The notes beneath the pieces were generated by a model, which did no database searches, was not told where the DNA came from, and saw only the letters and a list, made by a program, of their open reading frames with translations. Positions 26,911-35,797 of a stretch of DNA of 64,000 bases are shown one piece after another. Position 1 is the stretch's first letter. Each line of letters begins with the position of its first letter. The translations under genes and the position numbers were made by a program. This DNA comes from Parvibaculum sp963975745 (GTDB lineage Bacteria > Pseudomonadota > Alphaproteobacteria > Parvibaculales > Parvibaculaceae): positions 186,001 to 250,000 of the forward strand of contig NZ_CAXBIB010000002.1 of assembly GCF_963975745.1 (NCBI RefSeq). Reading direction: 5' to 3'.

Positions 26911-28371
26911 TCAGAGTCCCGCCATTGCGACATATTTCACTTCGAGAAACTCCTCGATGCCCCATGGCCCGCCTTCGCGGCCCAGGCCCGATTCCTTGTA
27001 GCCGCCAAAGGGTGCCACCTCGGTCGAGATCAGGCCGGCATTGACGCCGACCAGTCCGTATTCGAGCGCCTCGGCCATGCGCCAGACACGGCCGATATCG
27101 CGGCTGTAGAAATAGGAGGCAAGCCCGAAGGGGGTGTCATTGGCCAGCCGGATCGCTTCCTCTTCCGTCCTGAAGCGGAAGACCGGCGCCAGCGGCCCGA
27201 AGGTTTCCTCGCGTGCCGCCATCATGTCCGGCGTCATGCCGGCGATGACCGTCGGCTCGAAAAAGGTGCCGCCCTTCGCGTGGCGCTTGCCACCAGTCAG
27301 AACGCGTGCACCGCCCGCGACCGCATCCGCCACATGCTCCTCGACCTTTTCGACGGCCGCCATGTCGATCAGCGGTCCCTGCGCCACGCCGTCTTCGAAG
27401 CCCGATCCGACTTTCAGCGCGGCGACCTTCGCGGAAAGTTTTTCGACAAAGACATCATGCACCTTGTCCTGTACCAGAAAACGGTTGGTGCAGATGCAGG
27501 TCTGTCCGGTGTTGCGGTATTTCGAAGCGACAGCGCCTTCGACCGCCGCATCGATATCGGCGTCGTCGAAAACAATGAAGGGCGCATTGCCACCGAGCTC
27601 GAGCGCCACTTTCTTGACGGTGGAGGCGGCCTGAACCATCAGTTCCTTGCCGATTTCGGTCGACCCGGTGAAGGTCAGCTTGCGGACCAGCGGGCTCGAT
27701 GTCATTTCGCCACCGATGGCGCCCGCCTTGCCGGTGATGACGCTGAGGAGGCCGGCCGGCAGGCCCGCGCGTTCAGCGAGCTCCGCCAGCGCGAAGGCCG
27801 AAAGCGGCGTTGCTGTTGCCGGCTTCACGACCATGGCGCAACCGGCGGCCAGCGCCGGCGCCGCCTTGCGTGTGATCATTGCGGCCGGAAAATTCCAAGG
27901 CGTGATCGCAGCGCAGACGCCGACTGGCTGTTTCAGCACAACGATACGGCGGTCCGCGGTCGGCGCCGGCACGATCGCGCCATACACGCGTTTTGCCTCT
28001 TCGGCATAGAATTCGATGAAGGCGGCGGCATAGGCGATTTCGCCCTTCGCCTCGGCGAGCGGCTTGCCCTGCTCGGCCGTCAGGATCGCGCCAAGATCGT
28101 CCTGATTCTGCATCATCAGATCGAACCAGCGCCGGAGAATGGCCGAACGCTCCCTTGCCGGCCGCGCGGCCCATTCCTTCTGCGCGCGCGCCGCTGCTTC
28201 GATCGCAACGCGCGTTTCGGCCTGACCGAGGGACGGCACCGTGACGATGGTTTCACCGGTTGCCGGATCCGTGACCGCCAGCTGCGGCGCCTTGTCGCCC
28301 TGCCATTTGCCATCGATGTAACAGAGGCTTTTCAGCAAGGTCTTGTCGTTGAGACGGGCGGCAAGCGTCAT
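26911..28371 (-). CDS. gabD: NAD(P)-dependent succinate-semialdehyde dehydrogenase
   Basis: 486 residues. It oxidises succinate semialdehyde (or glutarate semialdehyde) to the acid. It has the aldehyde dehydrogenase motifs PWNFPAAMITRKAAPALAAG, LELGGNAPFIVF with the general-base Glu, and GQTCICTNRFLVQ with the catalytic Cys; the C-terminal ESGLGREGGPWGIEEFLEVK is typical of GabD. AAAGGA lies before the start ATG. It is first in the gabD-rpiA-gor group and diverges from the DUF2817 gene. Confidence 0.92.
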   Translation of the reverse strand: MTLAARLNDKTLLKSLCYIDGKWQGDKAPQLAVTDPATGETIVTVPSLGQAETRVAIEAAARAQKEWAARPARERSAILRRWFDLMMQNQDDLGAILTAEQGKPLAEAKGEIAYAAAFIEFYAEEAKRVYGAIVPAPTADRRIVVLKQPVGVCAAITPWNFPAAMITRKAAPALAAGCAMVVKPATATPLSAFALAELAERAGLPAGLLSVITGKAGAIGGEMTSSPLVRKLTFTGSTEIGKELMVQAASTVKKVALELGGNAPFIVFDDADIDAAVEGAVASKYRNTGQTCICTNRFLVQDKVHDVFVEKLSAKVAALKVGSGFEDGVAQGPLIDMAAVEKVEEHVADAVAGGARVLTGGKRHAKGGTFFEPTVIAGMTPDMMAAREETFGPLAPVFRFRTEEEAIRLANDTPFGLASYFYSRDIGRVWRMAEALEYGLVGVNAGLISTEVAPFGGYKESGLGREGGPWGIEEFLEVKYVAMAGL

Positions 28372-28485
28372 AGGAAATCCTTTGAAGTGGAGAAGTCCTT
28401 TGGAATGATGGGCTCGGCACTATATCCTTGCCCCTTGTTAGCACTCCGGCTTCATGCCGGAAAGAGGCCGGAAAAGATCCCTCGC

Positions 28486-29628
28486 ATGAAGGCCACGGAA
28501 TTCTTCTCGGAAACCTATGTGCAGGCCCGCGCGCGCTTTCTCGCTGCGGCCGAGGCGGCCGGCGCCCGCATCGCAACGCATGAAAACCCGCATGCGAAGG
28601 GTCCTCAGCTGACGCCACTTTTCACCGACACGGCGTGGTTCGGCCCCGCGGATGCCGGAACGGTGCTGCTCAACAGCTGTGGCATGCATGGTGCCGAAGG
28701 ATATGGCGGATCGGCGGCGCAACTTGCATGGATCAGCGAGGGCGGTCCGCGGCGACTGCCGCCCGACGTCGCCATGCTGATGGTGCATGCGGTCAATCCC
28801 TACGGCTTCGCCTGGGGGTTGCGCGGGACCGAGAACAATGTCGATCTCAATCGCAACTTTCTCGATCATAGCCAGCCGCATCCCGACAACCCACTCTATG
28901 ACGAGTTGCATCCGTTGCTCTGCCCCGAGCGGATCGACGATGCGGCCATCCAGAAAATGCTGGCGGGCGGCGCTCGCTTTATCGAGCGCCATGGCCAATG
29001 GGCGCTTGAAGACGCCATCAGCCGCGGGCAATACAGCCATCCGGACGGCTATCATTTCGGCGGTCAGGCGCCTGAATGGTCCAACCTCACCATGCGGCAG
29101 ATCGTGCGCGACCAGCTTTCCGGTGCCCATCGCGTCGGCTTCGTCGACTGGCATTCGGGTCCCGCCGGCGACGGGGATCTCATTCACCTCTGCTTCTCCG
29201 ATCCCCGGAGCACCGGTTTTGCGCGTGCCGCCTCATGGTGGGGCCGCACGGCACTCGACCCGAATACCGTCGATGCGATGTGGGGTTCGAAGCGGCCGAC
29301 TCGGTGTGGCATCATGTTCTGGGGGATCGAGGAACAGCTGAAACCGCAGGCCGAGATCGCAGGTGCCGTGATCGAGTTTCGTTCGGCGCAGACCAAGGGC
29401 AGTGCCGCCAAGGCAATGCGGGTGCCGATGCTGGAGCGATGGCTGCGTTTCGTCGGTGGCTTCGACGCGCCGGAGGCGGCGGGCTATTTCGAGGAGATTC
29501 GCGACGACTATGCGCCGCGCCGCCGGTCATGGCAGGAGAATGTGATCACCAACGCGCTGGGCTGCTACGAGACCACACTGTCGGGTCTCGGCCAGTGGGC
29601 GCGCGAGGGTTTGCGCGCAGCAGACTGA
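28486..29628 (+). CDS. DUF2817 protein, M14-like metallopeptidase fold
   Basis: 380 residues. Zinc-carboxypeptidase-like residues are visible: HGAEG near 66-70 (His and Glu ligands), the loop RGTENNVDLNRNF, and VDWHSGP near 223-228 (His ligand). This matches DUF2817, predicted to be amidase/aminoacylase-like enzymes, but the substrate is unknown. The start ATG follows GGAAAAGA; the long open frame upstream is the shadow of gabD and rpiA. It diverges from gabD. Its TGA abuts the convergent GNAT stop as TGATCA. Confidence 0.85.
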   Translation: MKATEFFSETYVQARARFLAAAEAAGARIATHENPHAKGPQLTPLFTDTAWFGPADAGTVLLNSCGMHGAEGYGGSAAQLAWISEGGPRRLPPDVAMLMVHAVNPYGFAWGLRGTENNVDLNRNFLDHSQPHPDNPLYDELHPLLCPERIDDAAIQKMLAGGARFIERHGQWALEDAISRGQYSHPDGYHFGGQAPEWSNLTMRQIVRDQLSGAHRVGFVDWHSGPAGDGDLIHLCFSDPRSTGFARAASWWGRTALDPNTVDAMWGSKRPTRCGIMFWGIEEQLKPQAEIAGAVIEFRSAQTKGSAAKAMRVPMLERWLRFVGGFDAPEAAGYFEEIRDDYAPRRRSWQENVITNALGCYETTLSGLGQWAREGLRAAD

Positions 29629-30120
29629 TCAGCCGAGCGTAAAATCGTAGCGAACTTCCGTGATGTGCGGGTAGCGGCGAAAGCCGACGCAACGGCGCGC
29701 GGCAAGACGCCCGCCCATGCGCTCGTAGAAGCGGCGTGCTTTCGGGTTTTCCTCAAGCACCCAGAGATGCGCCATGCGGTGGCCGAGACAACCGATCTCG
29801 TCAAAGAGATGGTGCAGAATTTCGCGACCAACGCCACGCCCGTGATCGGCGGCACGGACATAAAGTGTTGTCACCTCGGCCCCGCGCATGTGACCGAACC
29901 CGACCGGGGCGCCCGCCTCTGTCGCAATCCAGGCGATACCCTCGTTCAGGGCCGACCGCCATTCGGCCGTCGAGCGGCCGAGATCGAGACCGTCGAGGAT
30001 CGGCTGCGGCAGGATGCCGGGATAGGCCTCGCGCCAGCAGGCAATCTTCAGCCGCGCAAGGACCTGCGCGTCGGCACCGGGCCGCGCCATGCGCAGCCTG
30101 TATCGGGTCAGAACGCTCAT
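29629..30120 (-). CDS. GNAT-family N-acetyltransferase
   Basis: 163 residues. The acetyl-CoA-binding block VTTLYVRAADHGRGVGREILHHLFDEI holds the Q/RxxGxG/A element (RGVGRE), followed by AHLWVLEENPKARRFYERMGGRL, the motif B pattern. The N-terminal RLKIACWREAYPGILPQPILDGLDL resembles the group acting on small molecules or protein N-termini. The start at 30120 is preferred over the long frame extension. Substrate unknown. Confidence 0.88.
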   Translation of the reverse strand: MSVLTRYRLRMARPGADAQVLARLKIACWREAYPGILPQPILDGLDLGRSTAEWRSALNEGIAWIATEAGAPVGFGHMRGAEVTTLYVRAADHGRGVGREILHHLFDEIGCLGHRMAHLWVLEENPKARRFYERMGGRLAARRCVGFRRYPHITEVRYDFTLG

Positions 30121-30227
30121 GGGCCAAGTCTGGCCCGCCCGGCCGCACAAGGGAAGTCCCTGTCTTGCCAAGCGCAAGCCAACATGCGAGAGAGCTTGCG
30201 GCTGCCGAGCCCAATCTGGAATGTCAC

Positions 30228-30917
30228 ATGATGTCCGCGCCCCGCCCCACCCTGCTCTTCGACCTCGACGGTACGCTGGCCGATACGGCACTCGATCTCT
30301 GCGCAACCATGAATGTGATCCTGGAGCGGCATGGACGGGTGCGCGTGCCGGAAAGCCGCGTACGGCACCTGGTCGGCGGCGGTGCGCGGCTGTTGATGGA
30401 GCGCGGCTTTCGCGAAACCGGCGAACCAGCCAGCGCGGACCTGCTGGACCGGCTCTTTGTCGAGTTCATCGACCATTACAGCGGCCATATCGCCGACCAC
30501 ACGCAGCTCTGGCCCGGCGTCGCGGGGCAACTCGAACGCCTCGCCGCGCGCGGCGCGCTGCTTGGCGTCTGCACCAACAAGCCCGAGCAGCTGTCGCGGC
30601 AGTTGCTGACGACGCTCGGCGTCGATCACTATTTCCCGGTTGTCATCGGCGGCGACACCCTGCCGGTCAAGAAGCCCGATCCCGAGCATCTCTTCGAAGC
30701 GATCCGCCAGCTTGCCGGCGACACGGCGCATGCCGTGATGGTCGGCGACAGCGAGACCGACATCGATGCGGCCAGAAATGCGCGGCTGCCGTCGATCTGC
30801 GTCAGTTTCGGCTATACGCGGGTGCCGGTGGCCGAACTCGGCGCCGACCTTGTGATCGATCATTTCGACGAGTTCCCGGCGGCGCTGAAGCGGCTGATGC
30901 CGCATCACTTCGACTAG
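30228..30917 (+). CDS. gph: phosphoglycolate phosphatase (HAD family)
   Basis: 229 residues. The HAD motifs are DLDGTLADT (motif I, nucleophile Asp), VCTNKPEQ (motif II, Thr), KKPDPEHLFEA (motif III, Lys) and MVGDSETDIDAARNA (motif IV). The cap region and length fit Gph, which removes the phosphate from 2-phosphoglycolate formed in DNA repair or oxygenation reactions. Two adjacent ATGs (30228, 30231) are possible. Its TAG stop shares CTAG with the convergent DUF3047 gene. Confidence 0.9.
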   Translation: MMSAPRPTLLFDLDGTLADTALDLCATMNVILERHGRVRVPESRVRHLVGGGARLLMERGFRETGEPASADLLDRLFVEFIDHYSGHIADHTQLWPGVAGQLERLAARGALLGVCTNKPEQLSRQLLTTLGVDHYFPVVIGGDTLPVKKPDPEHLFEAIRQLAGDTAHAVMVGDSETDIDAARNARLPSICVSFGYTRVPVAELGADLVIDHFDEFPAALKRLMPHHFD

Positions 30918-32083
30918 AGAATTTTCAGCACGCGCTCGCCGTCGACCAGTTCGATATCGGCATATTCGCAGATACCTTCGCCGCGCTGAAAGACACTGAC
31001 CGCGATCAACCACACCTTGACGATGCGTGCCGGCGGCGTGCCGATGGCCTTGGCATAGTCGGCCCTCAAGGGGCGCTCCTCGGCCAGCCAGCGACCGAGT
31101 TCGCCGGCATCGGCCCGCAGAACCCAATGGGTTTCCACCTTGTCCCAGAAAGGCAAGGGGCAGCGGAAGATCGTGCCTTCCGGCAGCGACGACGACCACA
31201 TGTAGGTCAGATCCTGCCCGTCCTCGAACTCGACCGCGATCGAGAGATAGTCATGGGTGGGCTGGATGTCTTCCGGCAGGTCGCAGGGGAGCTTGTCGGC
31301 CTTCCAGCGCCAGCGCAGACGGGTGCTCTCCGTCAGCGGGAAATCAGCGGGGAACTGAAGAATGCCGACGTCTTGCCGCGTGTGGCAGCAAATGCGCCTT
31401 TCCCCGCCATGCGATGTCTCACTGTAGATTTCGCCCGCGCCAAGGCGCCAGAGATAACGCCAGCCCCGTGGCGGCGGAACCGGATGCCGCGCGCGCTCCA
31501 GTGCGGCGGCGACCAGACCGCCGTGATCACCGGCGCCGGCCATGGCACCAAGGCCCGACAGTGCGCCTTCCTTCCAGACGATGACACAGGCATCGATTTC
31601 GCCGGACACGCCGCCGCGCGGAAATGCGGGATCGAAGGTACCCGACTCGTCGGCCCATTCGCCGGGGGGCTTGGCCACGATGTGAAGTGGGCCGCCCGCC
31701 TCCATGCGCAGCGAGGCGGCGTCGGCCGGCGTTTTGACAATGGCACCCGCGCCCGGGCGCAGCCAGATGCCCATCCGCGCACCGAAACGCAGGTCGAGCA
31801 GTTTCGAAGCCCAGAAGCCGCCGGCGGCCAGGACCGTCACCTCATCGCCCGGTTGCACGTCGAAACCGAGCGACTGCCAGCCGCCATCGGGGCCGAGCTT
31901 CACGAGGCGCACCTCGCGACATTGACGGGCGACCGCCGGGTCGGCCAAGTGGCGCCGCATCGCCGACCCGAAAGCGGGGCCGGCCGCGGACCCGGTACTG
32001 CGCGGCCGAAGGGCGCGGCCCAGGCCCCGCGCGCTCAGCCGCGCCAATGTCGTCATCGCCCGCAGGCCCTGCCGATCCGTCAT
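30914..32083 (-). CDS. PA-IL/LecA-like domain fused to a DUF3047 domain
   Basis: 389 residues. The N-terminal part (about 40-165) reads VKLGPDGGWQSLGFDVQPGD, EVTVLAAGGFWA and ADESGTFDP, the pattern of PA-IL (LecA)-like galactose-binding domains. The C-terminal part (about 215-389) contains LRWRWKADKLPCDLPEDIQP, HDYLSIAVEFEDGQ and VFQRGEGICEYADIELVD, which match DUF3047, a family of unknown function. A carbohydrate- or lipid-binding role is only a guess. There is no clear signal peptide. The ATG at 32083 has GGGGAGAAGCAGGAA upstream. The stop overlaps that of gph. Confidence 0.7.
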   Translation of the reverse strand: MTDRQGLRAMTTLARLSARGLGRALRPRSTGSAAGPAFGSAMRRHLADPAVARQCREVRLVKLGPDGGWQSLGFDVQPGDEVTVLAAGGFWASKLLDLRFGARMGIWLRPGAGAIVKTPADAASLRMEAGGPLHIVAKPPGEWADESGTFDPAFPRGGVSGEIDACVIVWKEGALSGLGAMAGAGDHGGLVAAALERARHPVPPPRGWRYLWRLGAGEIYSETSHGGERRICCHTRQDVGILQFPADFPLTESTRLRWRWKADKLPCDLPEDIQPTHDYLSIAVEFEDGQDLTYMWSSSLPEGTIFRCPLPFWDKVETHWVLRADAGELGRWLAEERPLRADYAKAIGTPPARIVKVWLIAVSVFQRGEGICEYADIELVDGERVLKIL

Positions 32084-32112
32084 TTCCTGCTTCTCCCCTT
32101 GACCGCTGCGGC

Positions 32113-32142
32113 TTGACTTGCCGTCGCCCCCAAGCCTATAGA
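32113..32142 (+). promoter_or_regulatory. sigma-70-type promoter of tRNA-Val
   Basis: TTGACT (32113-32118), an 18-nt spacer and TATAGA (32137-32142) lie 12 nt before the tRNA, so transcription would start near 32149. It also lies in the 5' leader of the opposite DUF3047 gene. Confidence 0.7.
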
Positions 32143-32154
32143 CGGGCACCTCGG

Positions 32155-32230
32155 GGACGGTTAGCTCAGTTGGTAGAGCACTGTGTTCACATCGCAGGGG
32201 TCACTGGTTCGAGTCCAGTACCGTCCACCA
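32155..32230 (+). tRNA. tRNA-Val (anticodon CAC)
   Basis: 76 nt with CCA encoded. The acceptor stem GGACGGT pairs with ACCGTCC; the D arm is GCTCAGTTGGTAGAGC; the anticodon stem CTGTG/CGCAG (one G:T) carries the loop TTCACAT with anticodon CAC; the T arm is CTGGTTCGAGTCCAG. It reads GTG valine codons. No integrase or duplicated 3' end is near, so it does not mark an integrated element in this window. Confidence 0.95.
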
Positions 32231-32261
32231 TTTTCCCCTATTACACGCACTTTTGGCCCGA

Positions 32262-32999
32262 TCAGAGGATCAGACCGCCATCGACCGGCAGGGTCTGGCC
32301 GACGACATAGGCCGCCAACGGCGATGCGAGGAAGAGCGCCACGCCTGCCATGTCTTCCGGCGTACCGAGGCGACCGAGCGGGATGTTCTGCAAACTGGCC
32401 GCGAGGCGTTCGGGGTTTTCGGTCGTGACTTTCGTCAACTTGGTGTCGACCAGGCCCGGCGCGATGCCGTTGACCCGGATGCCGTCGCCGGCCCAGGCCT
32501 CGGCCAGCGTGCGTGTCAGGCCCACGGCACCGGTCTTGGACGCATTGTAGGCGGGATTGCCGCGCGTCGAATGAAAGGCCGCGGTCGAGCTGATGGTGAT
32601 CAGCGAGCCCCTGGCAGATGCCAGCATTTCGCGGAATTTCAGCGCGCAGGCCATCAGGCTGTTGAGATTGACATCCATCACTTTCGTAAAGCCGTCCATG
32701 CGGAATTCGCCCTTACGATAGATGACCGTGCCCTGCGCGAGGACCAGTACGTCAAGGGTCGCGAAGGGCGGCCGATGGGCTTCGATGGCGGCGAAATCGG
32801 AGACATCCATCTGCGTATAGCCAAGACCCGTCATGTCGGAGCCTTCGGCGGATGTGTAGTCGGCGGCCGACGCACGCGTGCCCCAGACATGAACCGAGGC
32901 ACCGTGCGCCCGGAACGCCTGGGCAATGCCATTGCCGATGCCGCTCGATCCGCCCACGACCAGGACCGCCTTGCCTGTGAAATCCAGAGCCTCTTTCAT
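32262..32999 (-). CDS. SDR-family oxidoreductase
   Basis: 245 residues, classical SDR. The NAD(P)-binding motif is VVGGSSGIGNGIA near 17-29; catalytic Ser and Tyr-x3-Lys appear in TISSTAAFHSTRGNPAYNASK; the C-terminal end VVGQTLPVDGGLIL is the usual one. The middle has LAQGT in place of the usual NNAG, a mild oddity. I placed the start at 32999, behind GGGAGGGACGG. Substrate unknown; relatives act on 3-oxoacyl or alcohol substrates. It stands alone, convergent with the tRNA gene. Confidence 0.88.
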   Translation of the reverse strand: MKEALDFTGKAVLVVGGSSGIGNGIAQAFRAHGASVHVWGTRASAADYTSAEGSDMTGLGYTQMDVSDFAAIEAHRPPFATLDVLVLAQGTVIYRKGEFRMDGFTKVMDVNLNSLMACALKFREMLASARGSLITISSTAAFHSTRGNPAYNASKTGAVGLTRTLAEAWAGDGIRVNGIAPGLVDTKLTKVTTENPERLAASLQNIPLGRLGTPEDMAGVALFLASPLAAYVVGQTLPVDGGLIL

Positions 33000-33156
33000 C
33001 CGTCCCTCCCCGGCGACCGGGCTGGCGCCCATGTCTCCATGCTTCGAGAATACCTGTTCGTCGTCTCTACGACCTTGCGGGCCGCCAATGCAACGATCGC
33101 AGGTCCGTGTTCCGCCACTTCGCGCGGAGACGCTGCGGCACCCCCGCCAAATCACA

Positions 33157-33194
33157 ATTAACTTTTGTTAATAAGGTGGCGGAATTGGCCGCCA
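33157..33194 (+). promoter_or_regulatory. AT-rich palindrome and hairpin upstream of the patatin gene
   Basis: ATTAAC TTTT GTTAAT (33157-33172) is a perfect 6-bp inverted repeat, followed by TGGCGG AATTGG CCGCCA (33177-33194). They stand out in a GC-rich 290-nt gap between the divergent SDR and patatin genes. The first could be a regulator site (the TTAA-n-TTAA layout recalls CtrA boxes, but the spacing is 6 rather than 7). The rest of the gap shows no gene. Confidence 0.45.
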
Positions 33195-33289
33195 TTAGCG
33201 TTAATTGGTCATGAGGGGGTGCGGCCCTAGACTGGTCCCCACAGCCCGGACGCCAAGCGGCGCCGGAAATTCCGACGGGCGGAAAGACG

Positions 33290-35794
33290 ATGAAGGAAAA
33301 GGAACTCAGGCTTGCGCTGGTTTGCTACGGCGGCGTTTCGCTTGCCGTCTACATGCATGGCGTGACCAAGGAGATTCTGAAGCTGGTCCGTGCCTCGCGT
33401 GTCTACCACCAGGATCTCGCCCGCTCGCATCGGCCGTCGGCAAGTTACAACGACATCGATCATGGCGACGCGCGAGAGACCGACACCGAAGAGGCCTATT
33501 TCGAGCTGATCCAGGCGATCGGCGAGACCGTCGAACTTCGAATATTCGTCGACACGATCGCCGGCGCGTCGGCCGGCGGCATCAATGGCGTGCTGCTTGC
33601 CCGCGCGCTCGCCCATGACCTGCCGATGGACTCGCATCGCAAGATGTGGCTCGAGCAGGCCGACATCGTCGCGTTGATGGACGAGGCTCACCTAGCCAAG
33701 CGCTGGGACAAGCTGTTCATGAAGCCGCTGTTCTGGGGTTTCACCGACCGGTGGCTGGCGCGTTATGCGCCCGATGTCGAAATGCGCCAGAAGCTGCAGC
33801 TATTCACGCGGTCGCGCTGGTTCCAGCCGCCCTTCTCGGGCGAAATCATGAGCGGCATGCTGCTCGACGCCTGCATGGCCATGGAAGAAGAAGCATCGCC
33901 AGAGAATTCCCTGCTGCCCGGCGGACACCGGCTCGACCTGATGGTGTCGGTGACCGACTTCCACGGCTACAGCCAGAACATTCCCCTTCACGATCCTACG
34001 TCGATCCGCGAGCGCGAACATCGGCATATTCTGAAGTTCAGCTATTTTCGACATCCGAGCGGACGTGTGGAAAGCGATTTCGATCGCGACCACGTTCCCG
34101 GGCTTGTCTTTGCCGCACGCGCCACCTCATCATTTCCTGGCGCCTTTCCCGCCCTGCAGATCAGCGAAGTCGACAAGGTTCTCAAGTCCCGCGGCGAGGA
34201 CTGGCCGACACGCGAGAAGTTCATCACGGGAAATTTCAAGCCGCTTATCGCGGCCGGTTCCGATCCGGCCCGGGCTTCGTTCATCGACGGTAGCGTGCTC
34301 AACAACAAGCCCTTTGCCGAGGCCATTGAATCCATTCGCGGACGTCCGGCCTATCGGGAGGTCGACCGCCGCGTCGTCTATATCGATCCCGATCCGAAAG
34401 GCGGCCATGTGGAAGCGGGCGGCGCAAAGCCCGGCTTCTTCCAGACCATTCGCGGCGCGCTGTCGGACATCCCGCGCAACCAGCCGGTGCGCGACGAGCT
34501 TGAGTCGCTGCATGACTTTTCCGAACGCGTGCGCCGCTACCGCCAGATCGTTTCAGCCACGCGCCCGCACGTTGCCGAACGCGTCCGGCAGCTCTTCAAT
34601 GGCGATGCCGATTCACCGCCGACGCCGGAACTTCTGGCCAAGCTCCGCAACAAGGCCAATGCCCAATCGGCCGTCGAGGCAGGCTATGCCTATGACGCCT
34701 ATATCCAGCTCAAGGTCAGTTCGGTGCTCGATCAGATCACCAGCGTCGTTGCCGATCTGTCCGACGCCGTCCACCATCCCAGCGACCGGCTGGCACTTTC
34801 GAGAGCCGTGGAAGCATGGGCCAAGGAGCGTAGAATATTTCCGGTGCTCTGGTCGCAACATGCAAATGAAGGTGCAGAGCCCAGCAAGGAGGATGCGTGG
34901 GTAAGGTTTCTGCGCGAATTCGACGTTCATTTTCGTGTCCGGCGCCTGCGCTTCGTCATCCGGCGCCTCAACGAACTCTATGCGCGCAACGGCGAGGCCG
35001 ATGAGGCCTGCGATCCGGATGCGCTCGACGAATTCAAGGCCAGCCTCTACAAATGTCTCGAGCGGCTGCAGTTCGAGTCGGTCTCGCGCCTCAAAACCGA
35101 CGAAGTACGGGCCCTCTGCACGGCCATCTATGACGATGGCATCGCCGAGCCGCACGAGGTCGATCAGTTTGCCTCCTTCGTCGCGCCGAAGCTCGACCTT
35201 GTCGGTCTCGACCGTGAAATCGACAAGACCTTCGCGGAGATGGCCGCGACCTGCCTGCCGCCCGAGGCCCGCATCGAACTGGTGCAGGCCTATGTCGGAT
35301 TTCCGTTCTTCGATGTGCTGACTTTGCCACTCAACAAGTGGCAGGATCTTGACGACGTCGACACGGTGCTTGTCGACCGCATCAGTCCGGAAGATGCCAC
35401 GGCCTTGCGCGAAGGCGGTGCGCCCGCAACACTGATGGGGCGCGACCTCGGCTATTTCGCCGCCTTCTTCAGCCGGCGGGCGCGCGAGAATGACTATCTG
35501 TGGGGTCGATTGCATGCCGCCGATCGGCTGGTCGATATCGTTGCCAGCGCGGCACCCGCCGCCATTCACGCCTCGACGCTGGACATCGACCAACTCAAGG
35601 CGCGTCTCTTCCGTGCCATTCTAAGAGCCGAGCGCCCCTATCTCGACCACATTCCCGATCTCTTCACCGACCTCGAACGCGAGATCGACATTCGCTTCGG
35701 CAGCAACGGAAAGGCAACGGCGCCCGACACGAATGCGCGGGCGCCGGAGGGAAACCACAGCGAAAGCCACCGAAACGTGTCGCAGGGCCGTTGA
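33290..35794 (+). CDS. patatin-like phospholipase with DUF3376 region
   Basis: 834 residues. The N-terminal patatin domain (about 5-370) has an oxyanion-loop variant CYGGVSLAVYMHG near 12-24, the nucleophile Ser94 in GASAGGING, and the partner Asp near 333 in FIDGSVLNNKPF. The rest is the long DUF3376-type extension, helical and rich in charged residues (EEVDRRVVYIDPDP linker, then repeated helices). Patatins hydrolyse acyl groups from lipids. This patatin-related group is large and poorly studied; there is no signal peptide or membrane segment, so it should be cytosolic or peripheral. The tail after about 810 is low complexity. Its stop lies 3 nt from the convergent hsp20 stop. Confidence 0.88.
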   Translation: MKEKELRLALVCYGGVSLAVYMHGVTKEILKLVRASRVYHQDLARSHRPSASYNDIDHGDARETDTEEAYFELIQAIGETVELRIFVDTIAGASAGGINGVLLARALAHDLPMDSHRKMWLEQADIVALMDEAHLAKRWDKLFMKPLFWGFTDRWLARYAPDVEMRQKLQLFTRSRWFQPPFSGEIMSGMLLDACMAMEEEASPENSLLPGGHRLDLMVSVTDFHGYSQNIPLHDPTSIREREHRHILKFSYFRHPSGRVESDFDRDHVPGLVFAARATSSFPGAFPALQISEVDKVLKSRGEDWPTREKFITGNFKPLIAAGSDPARASFIDGSVLNNKPFAEAIESIRGRPAYREVDRRVVYIDPDPKGGHVEAGGAKPGFFQTIRGALSDIPRNQPVRDELESLHDFSERVRRYRQIVSATRPHVAERVRQLFNGDADSPPTPELLAKLRNKANAQSAVEAGYAYDAYIQLKVSSVLDQITSVVADLSDAVHHPSDRLALSRAVEAWAKERRIFPVLWSQHANEGAEPSKEDAWVRFLREFDVHFRVRRLRFVIRRLNELYARNGEADEACDPDALDEFKASLYKCLERLQFESVSRLKTDEVRALCTAIYDDGIAEPHEVDQFASFVAPKLDLVGLDREIDKTFAEMAATCLPPEARIELVQAYVGFPFFDVLTLPLNKWQDLDDVDTVLVDRISPEDATALREGGAPATLMGRDLGYFAAFFSRRARENDYLWGRLHAADRLVDIVASAAPAAIHASTLDIDQLKARLFRAILRAERPYLDHIPDLFTDLEREIDIRFGSNGKATAPDTNARAPEGNHSESHRNVSQGR

Positions 35795-35797
35795 AGG

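Noticed and set aside
26317..28485. Extended start for the DUF2817 gene, giving 1103 residues
   Set aside because: The first 723 codons are antisense to rpiA and gabD; the ATG at 28486 has a ribosome site and starts the conserved domain.
32155..32230. tRNA-Val as an attachment site for a genomic island
   Set aside because: No integrase, no repeated tRNA 3' end and no change in gene type or composition beside it.
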